A stretch of DNA of 37,987 nt from Pseudomonas sp. SJZ074 (GCF_007828215.1 NZ_VIUE01000042.1:1-37987); one strand, 5' to 3'. Positions 1-8,456 are shown, counted from the stretch's first letter. Notes: a model not told the origin generated them from the sequence alone. Made by a program: numbers and translations.

Positions 1-12
1 GAATGGGCATAA

Positions 13-46
13 AAAATCCGATACCAGAGGACTGGTATCGGATTTT
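13..46 (-). terminator. Intrinsic terminator of htpG
   Basis: A perfect 15-bp stem (13-27 pairing with 32-46) closes a 4-nt loop. Read on the minus strand, the right arm runs into a stretch of six T residues. It lies about 70 bp past the htpG stop codon, so it most likely ends that transcript. A-rich and T-rich ends on both sides could also let it work in the opposite direction. Confidence 0.85.
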
Positions 47-118
47 CTAGAAAGCCCGGCTTGGACTCAAATGCTTAAGTGAACAGCATTACGCCGAAGC
101 GGGGTTTTCCTTAGCTCA

Positions 119-2023
119 TCAAGCTGACAGCTCAACCAGCAACTTGTTCAGGCGACGCACATAGGCCGCCGGGTCCTTCAGGCTGTCGCCAGCCGCCAGG
201 GCCGCCTGGTCGAACAGGATGTGCGACAGGTCGCCGAAGCGCTCTTCGCTCTGCTCGTTATCGAGTTTTTCCACCAGCGGGTGCGCCGGGTTGAACTCGA
301 AAATCGGCTTGGAATCCGGGACTTTCTGGCCACTGGCTTCCAGGATCTGGCGCATTTGCAGGCCAAGGTCCTGTTCACCGATGGCGAGGATCGCCGGGGA
401 GTCGGTCAGGCGGTGCGAGACACGCACTTCGCTGACGGCGTCGCCCAGGGCTGTCTTGATTCGCTCCACCAGGCCTTCCTTGCTCTTGGCGACTTCTTCG
501 GCGGCTTTCTTGTCTTCTTCCGAATCCAGGTTGCCGAGGTCCAGGTCGCCACGGGCCACATCGACGAAGCTCTTGCCGTCGAACTCGTTGAGGTAGCTCA
601 TCAGCCACTCATCGATACGGTCGGTCAGCAACAGCACTTCGATGCCTTTCTTGCGGAAGACTTCCAGGTGCGGGCTGTTCTTGACCTGTGCATAAGTTTC
701 ACCGGTCAGGTAGTAGATCTTGTCCTGACCTTCCTTGGCGCGGGCCAGGTAATCGGCCAGGCCGACGATCTGCTCGCCATCGTCACCCTGGGTCGACGCA
801 AAGCGCAGCAGGCCAGCGATCTTCTCCTTGTTGGCGAAGTCCTCGGCCGGACCTTCCTTCATCACCTGGCCGAAATTCTTCCAGAAGCTCTTGTACTGCT
901 CAGGCTCGCTCTTCGCCAGTTTTTCCAGCATGTCCAGGACACGCTTGGTCAGCGCCGACTTCATGGAATCGATGATCGGATCTTTCTGCAGGATTTCCCG
1001 CGAAACGTTCAGCGACAAATCGTTGGAATCCACCACGCCCTTGATGAAGCGCAGGTACAGCGGCAGGAACGATTCGGCCTGGTCCATCACGAACACCCGC
1101 TGCACGTACAGCTTCAAGCCACGGGGTGCTTCACGCTGATACAGGTCGAACGGGGCGCGGGCCGGCACGTACAGCAGCGAGTTGTATTCCAGCTTGCCTT
1201 CGACCTTGTTATGGCTCCAGCTCAACGGGTTCTCATAATCGTGGGCGATGTGCTTGTAGAACTCCTGGTATTCCTCGTCCTTCACCTCGGTGCGTGGGCG
1301 AGTCCACAGGGCGCTGGCGCGGTTGACGGTTTCCCATTCCACTTCGGGCTTTTCTTCGCCTTCGGCGGCGCTGACTTGCTTCGGCAGCTCGATCGGCAAC
1401 GCGATATGGTCGGAGTACTTCTTGATGATGTTGCGCAGACGCCAGCCATCGGCGAATTCGTCCTCGCCGGACTTCAGGTGCAGCACGATGCGGGTACCGC
1501 GATCAGCCTTGTCGATGGTGGCGACTTCAAACTCGCCCTCGCCCTTGGACGACCAGTGCACGCCTTCGCTCGCAGCGAGGCCGGCACGGCGGCTGAATAC
1601 TTCGACCTGTTCGGCAACGATGAACGCGGAATAGAAGCCGACGCCGAACTGACCGATCAGGTGGGAATCCTTCTTCTGGTCGCCCGACAGGTTTTTCATG
1701 AAGTCGGCAGTGCCGGACTTGGCGATGGTGCCCAGGTGCGTGATCACCTCTTCGCGGCTCATGCCGATGCCGTTGTCTTCGAGGGTGACGGTCTTGGCGT
1801 CCTTGTCGAAACTCACACGGATCTTCAGTTCAGCGCCGCCTTCCAGCAATTCGGGCTTGGACAGGGCTTCGAAACGCAATTTGTCGACAGCATCGGAGGC
1901 GTTTGAAATCAGCTCGCGAAGGAAAATTTCCTTATTCGAATACAGCGAGTGAATCATCAGGTGCAGCAGTTGCTTCACCTCGGTCTGGAAGCCCAGGGTT
2001 TCCTTTTGAGTTTCCACGCTCAT
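119..2023 (-). CDS. htpG: Molecular chaperone HtpG (bacterial Hsp90)
   Basis: This encodes the ATP-dependent Hsp90 chaperone, a cytosolic dimer that remodels client proteins. From the chosen start it has 634 residues, a normal length for Pseudomonas HtpG. The N-terminal GHKL ATPase domain shows RELISNASDA (residues 36-45, with the catalytic Glu), DNGIGM (83-88) and GQFGVGF (124-130). The middle and C-terminal dimerisation domains follow without a break. Three in-frame starts lie close together (TTG 2032, ATG 2029, ATG 2023). The ATG at 2023 is preferred because the GGAG at 2034-2037 sits 10 nt from it but only 4 nt from the next ATG. The gene follows two thioesterase genes on the same strand, and a sigma-32-like promoter candidate lies in the gap. 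Identity is certain; only the exact start is open. Confidence 0.97.
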   Translation of the reverse strand: MSVETQKETLGFQTEVKQLLHLMIHSLYSNKEIFLRELISNASDAVDKLRFEALSKPELLEGGAELKIRVSFDKDAKTVTLEDNGIGMSREEVITHLGTIAKSGTADFMKNLSGDQKKDSHLIGQFGVGFYSAFIVAEQVEVFSRRAGLAASEGVHWSSKGEGEFEVATIDKADRGTRIVLHLKSGEDEFADGWRLRNIIKKYSDHIALPIELPKQVSAAEGEEKPEVEWETVNRASALWTRPRTEVKDEEYQEFYKHIAHDYENPLSWSHNKVEGKLEYNSLLYVPARAPFDLYQREAPRGLKLYVQRVFVMDQAESFLPLYLRFIKGVVDSNDLSLNVSREILQKDPIIDSMKSALTKRVLDMLEKLAKSEPEQYKSFWKNFGQVMKEGPAEDFANKEKIAGLLRFASTQGDDGEQIVGLADYLARAKEGQDKIYYLTGETYAQVKNSPHLEVFRKKGIEVLLLTDRIDEWLMSYLNEFDGKSFVDVARGDLDLGNLDSEEDKKAAEEVAKSKEGLVERIKTALGDAVSEVRVSHRLTDSPAILAIGEQDLGLQMRQILEASGQKVPDSKPIFEFNPAHPLVEKLDNEQSEERFGDLSHILFDQAALAAGDSLKDPAAYVRRLNKLLVELSA

Positions 2024-2086
2024 GGTCATCAAACTCCAAGTGGATGGTGGTGTCCGCCTCGCTGAGATGGCGGCGGGATGTCCTCA

Positions 2087-2114
2087 AGGTGGGGGCAGCG
2101 ATGGGGATTTCAAG
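2087..2114 (-). promoter_or_regulatory. Candidate heat-shock (sigma-32) promoter for htpG
   Basis: On the minus strand CTTGAAA (2114-2108) is followed after 13 nt by CCCCACCT (2094-2087). This is close to the known sigma-32 pattern CTTGAAA, 13-15 nt, CCCCATnT, with one mismatch in the -10 box. The -35 element overlaps the stop codon of the upstream thioesterase gene. A start near 2080 would leave a leader of about 57 nt containing a GC-rich hairpin (2054-2073). The function is inferred from motif and position only. Confidence 0.5.
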
Positions 2115-2571
2115 AGTGATCCGGCTTTGCAGGCTCCTGGATCTTGAAATGCGCCCGTGCGGTGGCGATCGGCTCGGCTTCCACGCCTTGCCAGGCAGTG
2201 ATGGCAACGTTGGCCACTCGTCGCCCCTGACGCCAGACCTGGCACCGGGCATACGTGTCGCGAAATTGCCCGGCGCGCAGGTAATCCAGGGAGAAATCGA
2301 TAATCTTCGGCACACCTGGCGTGCGGGTGGCAATCAACAGATGAACGGCCGCCGCCAACTCCATGAAGCCGGCAATGACGCCGCCATGGATCGCCGGCAG
2401 TAAAGGGTTACCAATGTTGTCCTTGTTGGCCGGCAGGCGAAAGATCAGGTCATCGCCCTGGCGTGTGCATTCGGCGCCGATGAGCTGGGCATAGGGAATC
2501 GCGGCCAGCAGCCGCGCAGGGTCGCCCTGCTCGCAGGCCTGGCGCAGGTATTCCCGGGTAATGTCGGTCAT
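2110..2571 (-). CDS. PaaI-family hotdog-fold thioesterase (downstream copy)
   Basis: This 153-residue protein matches the PaaI/YbgC-like hotdog thioesterases, which hydrolyse acyl-CoA thioesters in the cytosol. The active-site region reads GNPLLPAIHGG (residues 54-64) followed by a helix carrying Glu71, which corresponds to the usual Asp/Glu of this family. Its start codon overlaps the stop of the preceding thioesterase gene by four bases (ATGA), so the two are probably translationally coupled. They may form a heterodimer or act on related substrates. The substrate cannot be read from the sequence. The ATG at 2571 is chosen because the same frame upstream overlaps most of the neighbouring gene. 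Confidence 0.85.
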   Translation of the reverse strand: MTDITREYLRQACEQGDPARLLAAIPYAQLIGAECTRQGDDLIFRLPANKDNIGNPLLPAIHGGVIAGFMELAAAVHLLIATRTPGVPKIIDFSLDYLRAGQFRDTYARCQVWRQGRRVANVAITAWQGVEAEPIATARAHFKIQEPAKPDHS

Positions 2572-3044
2572 GGCGTGCTCCTGGCAGCCATCGAGCCACC
2601 TTTCGTCAGCCCCCTGGCATGCTGGCCCAGACGCATGAAAGTCCCCACCACATGGGCGATGGGTTGAGCAGGATCGTCCTGATAGGCGAAACCACGGGTG
2701 AAAATCACATCCGGCGTCACCCGATAGCACTGCGCGAAGCCATAGACATCCTTGTTCGGCTCGGCAGCGTGCATGTAGTCGATGCGCAGGTCCAGGGTCG
2801 GACAGACCTCGAACTCCGGCAACACGCAGAGGGTGGACATGCCGCAAGCCGTGTCCATCAATGACGTCAACGCCCCACCATGGAGGACGCCGGTAAGCGG
2901 GTTACCCACGATCCGGGGACTGAAAGGCAGCACCAGGGTCAATCCATCTTGGCTGGCGCTGTGCAACTCCAGGCCCAGCACCTGGCAATGTCTCAGCGCG
3001 GACAGAAAACGCGTCGCGCGCTCAAAAACGGGGGCTTCGGCCAT
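2568..3044 (-). CDS. PaaI-family hotdog-fold thioesterase (upstream copy)
   Basis: This is a 158-residue single-domain hotdog protein with the family motif GNPLTGVLHGG (residues 47-57) and Asp64 seven residues after the second motif glycine. In PaaI-type thioesterases this loop and acidic residue bind and activate water at the acyl-CoA thioester. It is the first gene of a coupled pair with the second thioesterase. The two are clearly homologous but divergent, so an old duplication is likely. htpG follows on the same strand but probably has its own promoter. The acyl substrate is unknown. Confidence 0.87.
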   Translation of the reverse strand: MAEAPVFERATRFLSALRHCQVLGLELHSASQDGLTLVLPFSPRIVGNPLTGVLHGGALTSLMDTACGMSTLCVLPEFEVCPTLDLRIDYMHAAEPNKDVYGFAQCYRVTPDVIFTRGFAYQDDPAQPIAHVVGTFMRLGQHARGLTKGGSMAARSTP

Positions 3045-3200
3045 GTGTGATGCTCTTGTCAGTAACGGGGCCTGATAACCAGACGCGACTCATAAAGTTC
3101 CATTGCACAGCAAAGTTATATATCTGTCGCAAAAGAGGAACTTAACCCGAGGTGGATTGCTCAAACGGCCAGTAGTTATTTCCATAAGGAGAAACACCGC

Positions 3201-3452
3201 ATGCGTAAGACTTTAGCTATTGCCTTGATGTTGGCCGCCTCCCTCGGTCTCGCTGCCTGCGATAAGAAATCCGAGGACAAAGCTCAAGATGCCGCACAAC
3301 ACTCTGAGCAAGCTCAGGAAAAAATGAACGAAGCACAGGATAAAGTGAACGAAGCGGCGACACAAAACGCCGAAGCTGCCAAAGATAAGGCAGAAGCGGA
3401 CAAAGCCGCCGCGCAGGAACAAGCCCCTGCTACCGCGCCTAAAACCAACTGA
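3201..3452 (+). CDS. Small alanine/lysine/glutamate-rich lipoprotein
   Basis: An 83-residue protein begins with a lipoprotein signal peptide (MRKTLAIALMLAASLGLAAC). The lipobox LAAC ends at Cys20, which would be lipidated. The residue after it is Asp, which in the E. coli Lol rule suggests inner-membrane retention; that rule holds poorly in Pseudomonas. The rest is rich in Ala, Lys, Glu and Gln with no other cysteine, and probably forms one long helix or coiled coil, loosely like Lpp-type or osmotically induced small lipoproteins. A good ribosome site (AAGGAG) lies 8 nt before the ATG, and a strong terminator follows. The gene stands alone between minus-strand genes. Function unknown. Confidence 0.85.
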   Translation: MRKTLAIALMLAASLGLAACDKKSEDKAQDAAQHSEQAQEKMNEAQDKVNEAATQNAEAAKDKAEADKAAAQEQAPATAPKTN

Positions 3453-3467
3453 TCCAGGTTCAGCGAC

Positions 3468-3500
3468 AAAAGAAAACCCGCCTGGTGCGGGTTTTCTTTT
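3468..3500 (+). terminator. Intrinsic terminator after the small lipoprotein gene
   Basis: AAAAGAAAACCCGC (3468-3481) pairs perfectly with GCGGGTTTTCTTTT (3487-3500) around a 5-nt loop. The tail is T-rich downstream and A-rich upstream, so it can terminate the lipoprotein transcript and also the converging DUF599 gene. Confidence 0.88.
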
Positions 3501-3525
3501 ACCTATGATTCAGCCGGGCATGGTG

Positions 3526-4263
3526 TCATACCGTGTCCTTGACGACTTCGGGAGCCGGTACTTCCGTCGGGGTATAGACCATGACGTCCAGTACATCGGA
3601 ATGAAACTCGCGTTGATAGAGCACAAACACTACCCCGGCACTCATCAACATGAATAACCAGGGGCTGACAAACCACGCCAACATGGTCATGCCGAAATAA
3701 TAAGAGCGCAGGCCAAAGTTGAACTGGTTGGCGGCCATCGAGATAACTCGCGCGGCCCGCAGCGCAAAGGCCTTGCGCTCCTGCTCCGAGACATGCCGCT
3801 CGCCGATCATCGGCGCCGAGCCCACCAGGACTGCGGCAAAGTTGTATTGGCGCATGCACCAACTGAACGTGAAGAACGCGTATACGAACACCAACGCCAG
3901 GCACAACAGCTTGACTTCGGCCAGGCCTTGGGAAGCCTGCTGCACCAGCGGCAGGTCCGCCAACAAGGACACCGCGCGATCGGACGCGCCGAGGACGGTC
4001 AGGATACCGGCCAGGATGATCAATGTGCTGGAGGCAAAGAATGACGCGTTACGCTCCAGGTTACCGATCACACTGGCATCGGCGATACGATTCTCGCGCA
4101 GCAGCATGCGGCGCATCCAGTCCTCGCGATACAAGTGCATCACGCTGGCAAGACAGGCCGTGTCTCGCGCCTTCCACGTGGCATAACGGGTGTAGCCGCC
4201 CCAGCAGATGATGAACCAGACAGCGGCCAGGAGATGGGTCAGGTTGGCTTGGATGAATGACAT
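3526..4263 (-). CDS. DUF599 family inner-membrane protein
   Basis: This 245-residue protein has about four hydrophobic segments: one at the N terminus (LLAAVWFIICWGGYTRYA), two in the middle and one near residue 205. The N-terminal tryptophan/tyrosine-rich helix, the RNASFFASSTLIILAG stretch and the NQFNFGLRSYYFG segment are features I associate with DUF599. No biochemical function is known to me for this family. It is transcribed toward the lipoprotein gene and shares its bidirectional terminator. The spacer upstream holds a REP doublet, which separates it from brnQ, so it is probably monocistronic. Confidence 0.8.
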   Translation of the reverse strand: MSFIQANLTHLLAAVWFIICWGGYTRYATWKARDTACLASVMHLYREDWMRRMLLRENRIADASVIGNLERNASFFASSTLIILAGILTVLGASDRAVSLLADLPLVQQASQGLAEVKLLCLALVFVYAFFTFSWCMRQYNFAAVLVGSAPMIGERHVSEQERKAFALRAARVISMAANQFNFGLRSYYFGMTMLAWFVSPWLFMLMSAGVVFVLYQREFHSDVLDVMVYTPTEVPAPEVVKDTV

Positions 4264-4308
4264 GCAATTCCTTGGGTGAAAAGAACATGGAGCGGCTTAC
4301 AGCGTCCC

Positions 4309-4396
4309 TGTGGGAGCGGGCTTGCTCGCGAAGCGGTGTGTCAGGCAGCCTACCTGTCGCTGACACTCCGCATTCGCGAGCAAGCCCGCCCCCACA
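4309..4396. repeat. REP doublet (REPIN), inward type
   Basis: TGTGGGAGCGGGCTTGCTCG begins at 4309 and its inverted partner ends at 4396, separated by a spacer containing TGTCAG and CTGACA arms. The core GCGAGCAAGCCCGC is the REP palindrome found throughout this window. It lies between DUF599 and brnQ. Confidence 0.9.
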
Positions 4397-4465
4397 GATT
4401 CTGCGTGAACCTTTCAGGACACTGCTTCGACGTTAGCCCATGGCAAAAGACACTGCATCCAAAAA

Positions 4466-4497
4466 AAATGCCCCGTATCGATTGATACGGGGCATTT
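4466..4497 (-). terminator. Intrinsic terminator of brnQ
   Basis: A 14-bp stem (4466-4479 with 4484-4497) encloses the loop GATT. On the minus strand it is followed by eight T residues (4468 down to 4461), about 20 bp past the brnQ stop. Confidence 0.88.
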
Positions 4498-4516
4498 CAG
4501 TGTTTACCGATAAAGC

Positions 4517-5830
4517 TTAGGCCAGTGCTTCGCTGCGCTTGCCCAGCAGGCGATCACACACCACGGCCACGGCCAGGGTCATGACCGATGGCACCAGCCA
4601 GGCCAGCCCTTGCTCGCTCAGCGGCAGATGAGCCAACTGCGCCGGCATCCAGTCCGCCAGTCCCGCGCCCTTGAGCGCGTCGACCAGGCCAAACAGGAAC
4701 GACACCAGCATCACCGGGCCGACGATGCGCCCCTGTTCATGCCAGAAGTCCTTGCAGAAGCTCAGGGCCACCAGGGCGATGCATGGCGGGTAGATTGCGG
4801 TCAGGACCGGGATCGAGAAGGCGATCAGTTTGGTCAGGCCGAGATTGGACACCAGCAACGAAAACGCGGCCAGGATCACCACCAGCGTCTTGTAGGACAG
4901 GGGCAGGACGCGACTGAAATATTCGGCACAGGCGCAGGTCAGGCCCACCGCGGTCACCAGACAGGCCAGGGAGATCAGCACGGCGAGGAAACCGCTGCCC
5001 AGGCTGCCGAAGGTGTGCTGCACGTAGGCATGCAGCACCGCAGCGCCATTGGTCGCGCCAAGTGCCACTTCGTGGCTGCCCGAGCCCAGGCGGAACAGGC
5101 TGATATAAACCAGCGCCAGGCCAACCCCGGCGATCAACCCGGCAATGATTGCATAGCGGGTGATCAAGGCCGGCGATTCGACGCCCCGGGAGCGGATCGC
5201 GTTGACGATGACAATGCCGAACACCAGGGCACCCAGGGTATCCATGGTCAGATATCCGTTGATGAAGCCCTGGGAGAACGGCGCCGCAACATACTCCGGC
5301 GTGGCCACGCCGATGCCGCCGGCGGGCAAGGCAAACGCAGCAATCCCCAGCACGGCCAGGGCGATGATCTTCAACGGCGCGAGGAAACGTCCAACGGTGT
5401 CCAGCAATCGGCCCGGGTAGAGCGAGATGAAGAACACCAGCAGGAAATACACGGCGCTATAGAGGAACAGCGCCAGCGGGCTTTCGCCGGTCAGCGGCGC
5501 CAGGCCGACTTCGAACGAGACGGTGGCGGTACGCGGCGTGGCGAACAGCGGGCCGACGGCCAGGTAGCAGACCGCCGCCAGCAGACCGCCGGCGAGCTTG
5601 CCGATGGGGCTGCTCAAGGCATCCATCGCCCCGCCGACTTTCGCCAGGGCGACCACGGTGATCACTGGCAGCCCGACCGCCGTGATCAGGAAGCCCAGCG
5701 CCGCCATCCAGACATGGGGCCCGGACTGCAAACCGACGATAGGTGGGAAGATGATGTTGCCGGCCCCGACGAACAGGGCAAATGTCATGAAACCAAGCGC
5801 CAGGATGTCCTGGCCTTTCAACACTTTCAT
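4517..5830 (-). CDS. brnQ: Branched-chain amino acid:cation symporter (LIV-II carrier, BrnQ/BraB)
   Basis: This 437-residue inner-membrane carrier imports leucine, isoleucine and valine with sodium or protons. The start MKVLKGQDILALGFMTFALF and the GNIIFPP motif just after it are characteristic of BrnQ/BraB/BraZ, and the length matches those proteins. About twelve hydrophobic helices follow. The reading frame stays open for 63 codons upstream, but those are polar, low-quality sequence; the ATG at 5830 reproduces the family N terminus although its ribosome site is weak. In P. aeruginosa the homologue braB also lies next to sucD, so BraB is the probable orthologue. It has its own terminator and is separated from sucD by 378 bp, so it is probably an independent transcript. 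Confidence 0.95.
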   Translation of the reverse strand: MKVLKGQDILALGFMTFALFVGAGNIIFPPIVGLQSGPHVWMAALGFLITAVGLPVITVVALAKVGGAMDALSSPIGKLAGGLLAAVCYLAVGPLFATPRTATVSFEVGLAPLTGESPLALFLYSAVYFLLVFFISLYPGRLLDTVGRFLAPLKIIALAVLGIAAFALPAGGIGVATPEYVAAPFSQGFINGYLTMDTLGALVFGIVIVNAIRSRGVESPALITRYAIIAGLIAGVGLALVYISLFRLGSGSHEVALGATNGAAVLHAYVQHTFGSLGSGFLAVLISLACLVTAVGLTCACAEYFSRVLPLSYKTLVVILAAFSLLVSNLGLTKLIAFSIPVLTAIYPPCIALVALSFCKDFWHEQGRIVGPVMLVSFLFGLVDALKGAGLADWMPAQLAHLPLSEQGLAWLVPSVMTLAVAVVCDRLLGKRSEALA

Positions 5831-6086
5831 TAAGGAAACCACACTACTGAATCGGAATTTAGAGAGGGATTTCCCATGGGTGAGGGAAATGCTGCCGATC
5901 CGTATGGGATCGACCCGTTTAGCGCGTCGCGTCCTTGTGGGCAGCGGTCGCAAAATGGCTGCCAGCCTAACCAATTCGAAGCACAAACGCACTGTTACGG
6001 GGCGAACTATCCGATACACGACATTTCCGTGTCGCGTTTACATATCTTTTTTTCCAACCATGCGTTTCCTCAGAAATGAGAAGGCT

Positions 6087-6118
6087 TTGTGGCAAGGGGA
6101 TTTATCCCCTCGCCACAA
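6087..6118. repeat. Short palindromic intergenic repeat (TGTGGC...GCCACA type)
   Basis: TTGTGGCAAGGGGA (6087-6100) pairs with TCCCCTCGCCACAA (6105-6118) with one mismatch around a 4-nt loop. The outer TGTGG/CCACA resembles the ends of the REP units in this window but the core differs. It is probably a second REP-like family of fluorescent pseudomonads. Confidence 0.6.
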
Positions 6119-6156
6119 GAAGTCCTACAACCACAAACATGGCGGCCAGAAACGAC

Positions 6157-6180
6157 AAAGGCCACCCGAAGGTGGCCTTT
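6157..6180 (-). terminator. Probable terminator of the suc operon after sucD
   Basis: A perfect 10-bp stem AAAGGCCACC/GGTGGCCTTT closes the tetraloop CGAA (UUCG in the minus-strand RNA, a very stable loop). The T tract after it is short. It lies 28 bp past the sucD stop, at the end of the leftward TCA cluster. Confidence 0.75.
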
Positions 6181-6208
6181 GTGCTGGAGCGAATCAGTCA
6201 GCCGTAGC

Positions 6209-7093
6209 TTACTTCTTCATTTCCCAGCCAGTCAGCTCAGCCAAGGCCTTGCCGATGTCTGCCAGCGAACGCACGGTTTTCACGCCTGCGTCTTGCAGTG
6301 CAGCGAACTTCTCGTCTGCAGTACCTTTGCCGCCAGAGATGATTGCGCCAGCATGGCCCATGCGCTTGCCCGGAGGAGCAGTCACACCTGCGATGTAGGA
6401 AACAACCGGCTTGGTCACGTTGGCCTTGATGAAGGCAGCCGCTTCTTCTTCAGCCGAACCGCCGATCTCACCGATCATCACGATCGCTTCGGTCTTCGGG
6501 TCTTCCTGGAACAGCTTCAGGATGTCGATGAAGTTCGAGCCCGGGATCGGGTCACCGCCGATGCCGACGCAAGTCGACTGACCGAAACCGGCGTCAGTGG
6601 TCTGCTTCACGGCTTCGTAGGTCAGGGTGCCGGAACGGGAAACGATACCGACCTTGCCTGGCAAATGGATGTGACCTGGCATGATGCCGATCTTGCATTC
6701 GCCTGGGGTGATCACGCCTGGGCAGTTAGGGCCGATCAGGGTGATACCCAGCTCGTCGCACTTGACCTTGGCTTCCAGCATGTCAATGGTCGGGATGCCT
6801 TCGGTGATGCAGACGATCAGCTTGATGCCGCCGAACGCTGCTTCAAGGATGGAGTCCTTGCAGAACGGTGCTGGAACGTAGATCACGCTGGCGGTGGCGC
6901 CAGTAGCTGCAACAGCGTCCTTGACGGTGTTGAACACGGGCAGGCCCAGGTGCTCGGTGCCGCCCTTGCCTGGAGTTACGCCGCCCACCATCTTGGTGCC
7001 GTATTCGATGGCTTGCTGGGTGTGGAAACTACCTTGCGAACCGGTAATGCCCTGGCAGATAACCTTGGTGTCTTTGTTGATCAGGACGCTCAT
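6209..7093 (-). CDS. sucD: Succinyl-CoA synthetase alpha subunit
   Basis: SucD (294 residues) with SucC converts succinyl-CoA, ADP or GDP and phosphate to succinate, CoA and a nucleoside triphosphate in the TCA cycle. The N-terminal CoA-binding Rossmann domain shows GITGSQGSFHTQ, and the active phosphohistidine is His247 in KRMGHAGAIISGG, the same number as in E. coli. The start codon overlaps the sucC stop by one base (TAATG), so the two subunits are translationally coupled, as expected for an alpha2beta2 enzyme. It is the last gene of the leftward cluster, followed by a hairpin terminator. Confidence 0.98.
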   Translation of the reverse strand: MSVLINKDTKVICQGITGSQGSFHTQQAIEYGTKMVGGVTPGKGGTEHLGLPVFNTVKDAVAATGATASVIYVPAPFCKDSILEAAFGGIKLIVCITEGIPTIDMLEAKVKCDELGITLIGPNCPGVITPGECKIGIMPGHIHLPGKVGIVSRSGTLTYEAVKQTTDAGFGQSTCVGIGGDPIPGSNFIDILKLFQEDPKTEAIVMIGEIGGSAEEEAAAFIKANVTKPVVSYIAGVTAPPGKRMGHAGAIISGGKGTADEKFAALQDAGVKTVRSLADIGKALAELTGWEMKK

Positions 7094-8259
7094 TATTTGC
7101 CCTCCGCAGCTTTAACGACTTGTTGAGCAGCGTCGGTCAGGCTGGTAGCAGCGATGATGTTCAAACCGCTTTCTGCCAGTACTTTAGCGCCCAGCTCAGC
7201 GTTGTTGCCTTCGAGGCGAACAACAACCGGGATTTTCACGCCAACTTCTTTCACGGCGCCGATGATGCCTTCGGCAATCATGTCGCAGCGAACGATGCCG
7301 CCGAAGATGTTGACCAATACTGCTGCGACGTTGGTGTCGGACAGGATGATCTTGAACGCTTCGGTAACGCGTTCCTTGGTAGCACCGCCACCTACGTCGA
7401 GGAAGTTGGCTGGCTTGCCGCCATGCAGGTTGACGATGTCCATGGTACCCATCGCCAGGCCGGCACCGTTGACCATGCAGCCGATGTTGCCTTCCAGGGC
7501 TACGTAGTTCAGTTCGAACTTGGCAGCGTGCGCTTCGCGCGGATCGTCTTGCGACGGATCGTGGAAAGTCTTCAGCTTAGGCTGACGGTACATGGCGTTG
7601 GCGTCGATGTTGATCTTGGCATCGAGGCAGTGCAGGTCGCCGTCGGCCTTGATCACCAGCGGGTTCACTTCCAGCAGTGCCAGATCGTGGTCCTGGAACA
7701 GCTTGGCCAGACCTACGAAGATCTTGGCGAATTGAGTGACCTGCTTGCCTTCCAGGCCCAGCTGGAATGCCAGTTCGCGACCCTGGAATGGCTGAGCGCC
7801 AACCAGTGGATCGATGGTGGCCTTGAGGATTTTCTCAGGGGTATCGTGAGCGATTTTCTCGATGTCCACGCCACCTTCGGTGGAGGCCATGAACACGATA
7901 CGGCGGCTCGAACGGTCAACGACCGCGCCCAGGTACAGCTCTTTAGCGATATCAGTGCACGATTCAACCAGGATCTTGGTGACTGGCTGACCGTTGGCGT
8001 CAGTCTGGTAGGTCACCAGACGCTTGCCCAGCCACTGCTGTGCGAAGGCTTTGGCGTCTTCTTTGCTGCGAACCAGCTTGACGCCGCCCGCTTTACCGCG
8101 ACCACCGGCGTGAACCTGGGCTTTGACAACCCATTCGCTGCCGCCGATTTTGTCGCAAGCTTCTGCTGCTGCTTCCGGGGTGTCTACCGCGTAGCCTGTG
8201 GATACTGGCAGGCCGTACTCAGCGAACAGCTGCTTACCCTGATACTCGTGAAGATTCAT
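7093..8259 (-). CDS. sucC: Succinyl-CoA synthetase beta subunit
   Basis: SucC (388 residues, the usual length) carries the nucleotide-binding ATP-grasp domain and contributes to CoA-dependent catalysis with SucD. The start MNLHEYQGKQLFAEYGLPVS is the family signature, and the C-terminal half has GGIVRCDMIAEGI and the ligase motif region around NGAGLAM. It lies directly before sucD with a one-base overlap. Upstream is a 197-bp spacer with three strong stem-loops in the predicted leader, which suggests RNA-level control of this gene relative to lpdG. Confidence 0.98.
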   Translation of the reverse strand: MNLHEYQGKQLFAEYGLPVSTGYAVDTPEAAAEACDKIGGSEWVVKAQVHAGGRGKAGGVKLVRSKEDAKAFAQQWLGKRLVTYQTDANGQPVTKILVESCTDIAKELYLGAVVDRSSRRIVFMASTEGGVDIEKIAHDTPEKILKATIDPLVGAQPFQGRELAFQLGLEGKQVTQFAKIFVGLAKLFQDHDLALLEVNPLVIKADGDLHCLDAKINIDANAMYRQPKLKTFHDPSQDDPREAHAAKFELNYVALEGNIGCMVNGAGLAMGTMDIVNLHGGKPANFLDVGGGATKERVTEAFKIILSDTNVAAVLVNIFGGIVRCDMIAEGIIGAVKEVGVKIPVVVRLEGNNAELGAKVLAESGLNIIAATSLTDAAQQVVKAAEGK

Positions 8260-8456
8260 GCTTATTACCGTCTTCGTTAGGTACTGCGCATTCGGTGCTG
8301 CACCGTTTTCAGTGCCGCACCACCTGTGACTGCTGCTTGCGTAGCCTTCCGGTCAACCGGTAGAGCTACGCAAGACTGCGTCCAGCGGACATTCCGCGGT
8401 GAGTCTTGCGCGCAAGGCTCACGACGGGCCGAACCGCCGTGGTTTCTTATTATTTC
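8260..8456 (-). promoter_or_regulatory. Structured leader upstream of sucC (candidate sucC RNA motif)
   Basis: Three stem-loops lie in series: 8294-8321 (10-bp stem, one mismatch, 8-nt loop), 8336-8374 (10-bp stem CTTGCGTAGC/GCTACGCAAG with an inner CCGG stem) and 8399-8422 (11-bp near-palindrome with a G-U pair). None is followed by a T tract, so they do not look like plain terminators. A conserved structured RNA called the sucC motif has been described in Pseudomonas at this position; I assign this region to it by position and structure, not by alignment. Confidence 0.6.

Larger units (their letters stand above)
5831..6208. other. Intergenic spacer between brnQ and sucD
   Basis: This 378-bp spacer holds the presumed brnQ promoter (minus strand; no convincing -35/-10 pair found), a palindromic repeat at 6087-6118 and the sucD terminator at 6157-6180. 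Open frames in it look non-coding. Confidence 0.6.

Noticed and set aside
221..1906. 561-codon open frame opposite htpG
   Set aside because: Shadow of the htpG codon usage; no start context or recognisable domain.
3045..3200. AT-rich stretch that might be a small RNA or promoter before the lipoprotein gene
   Set aside because: No well-spaced -35/-10 pair and no terminator before the gene; treated as an ordinary upstream region.
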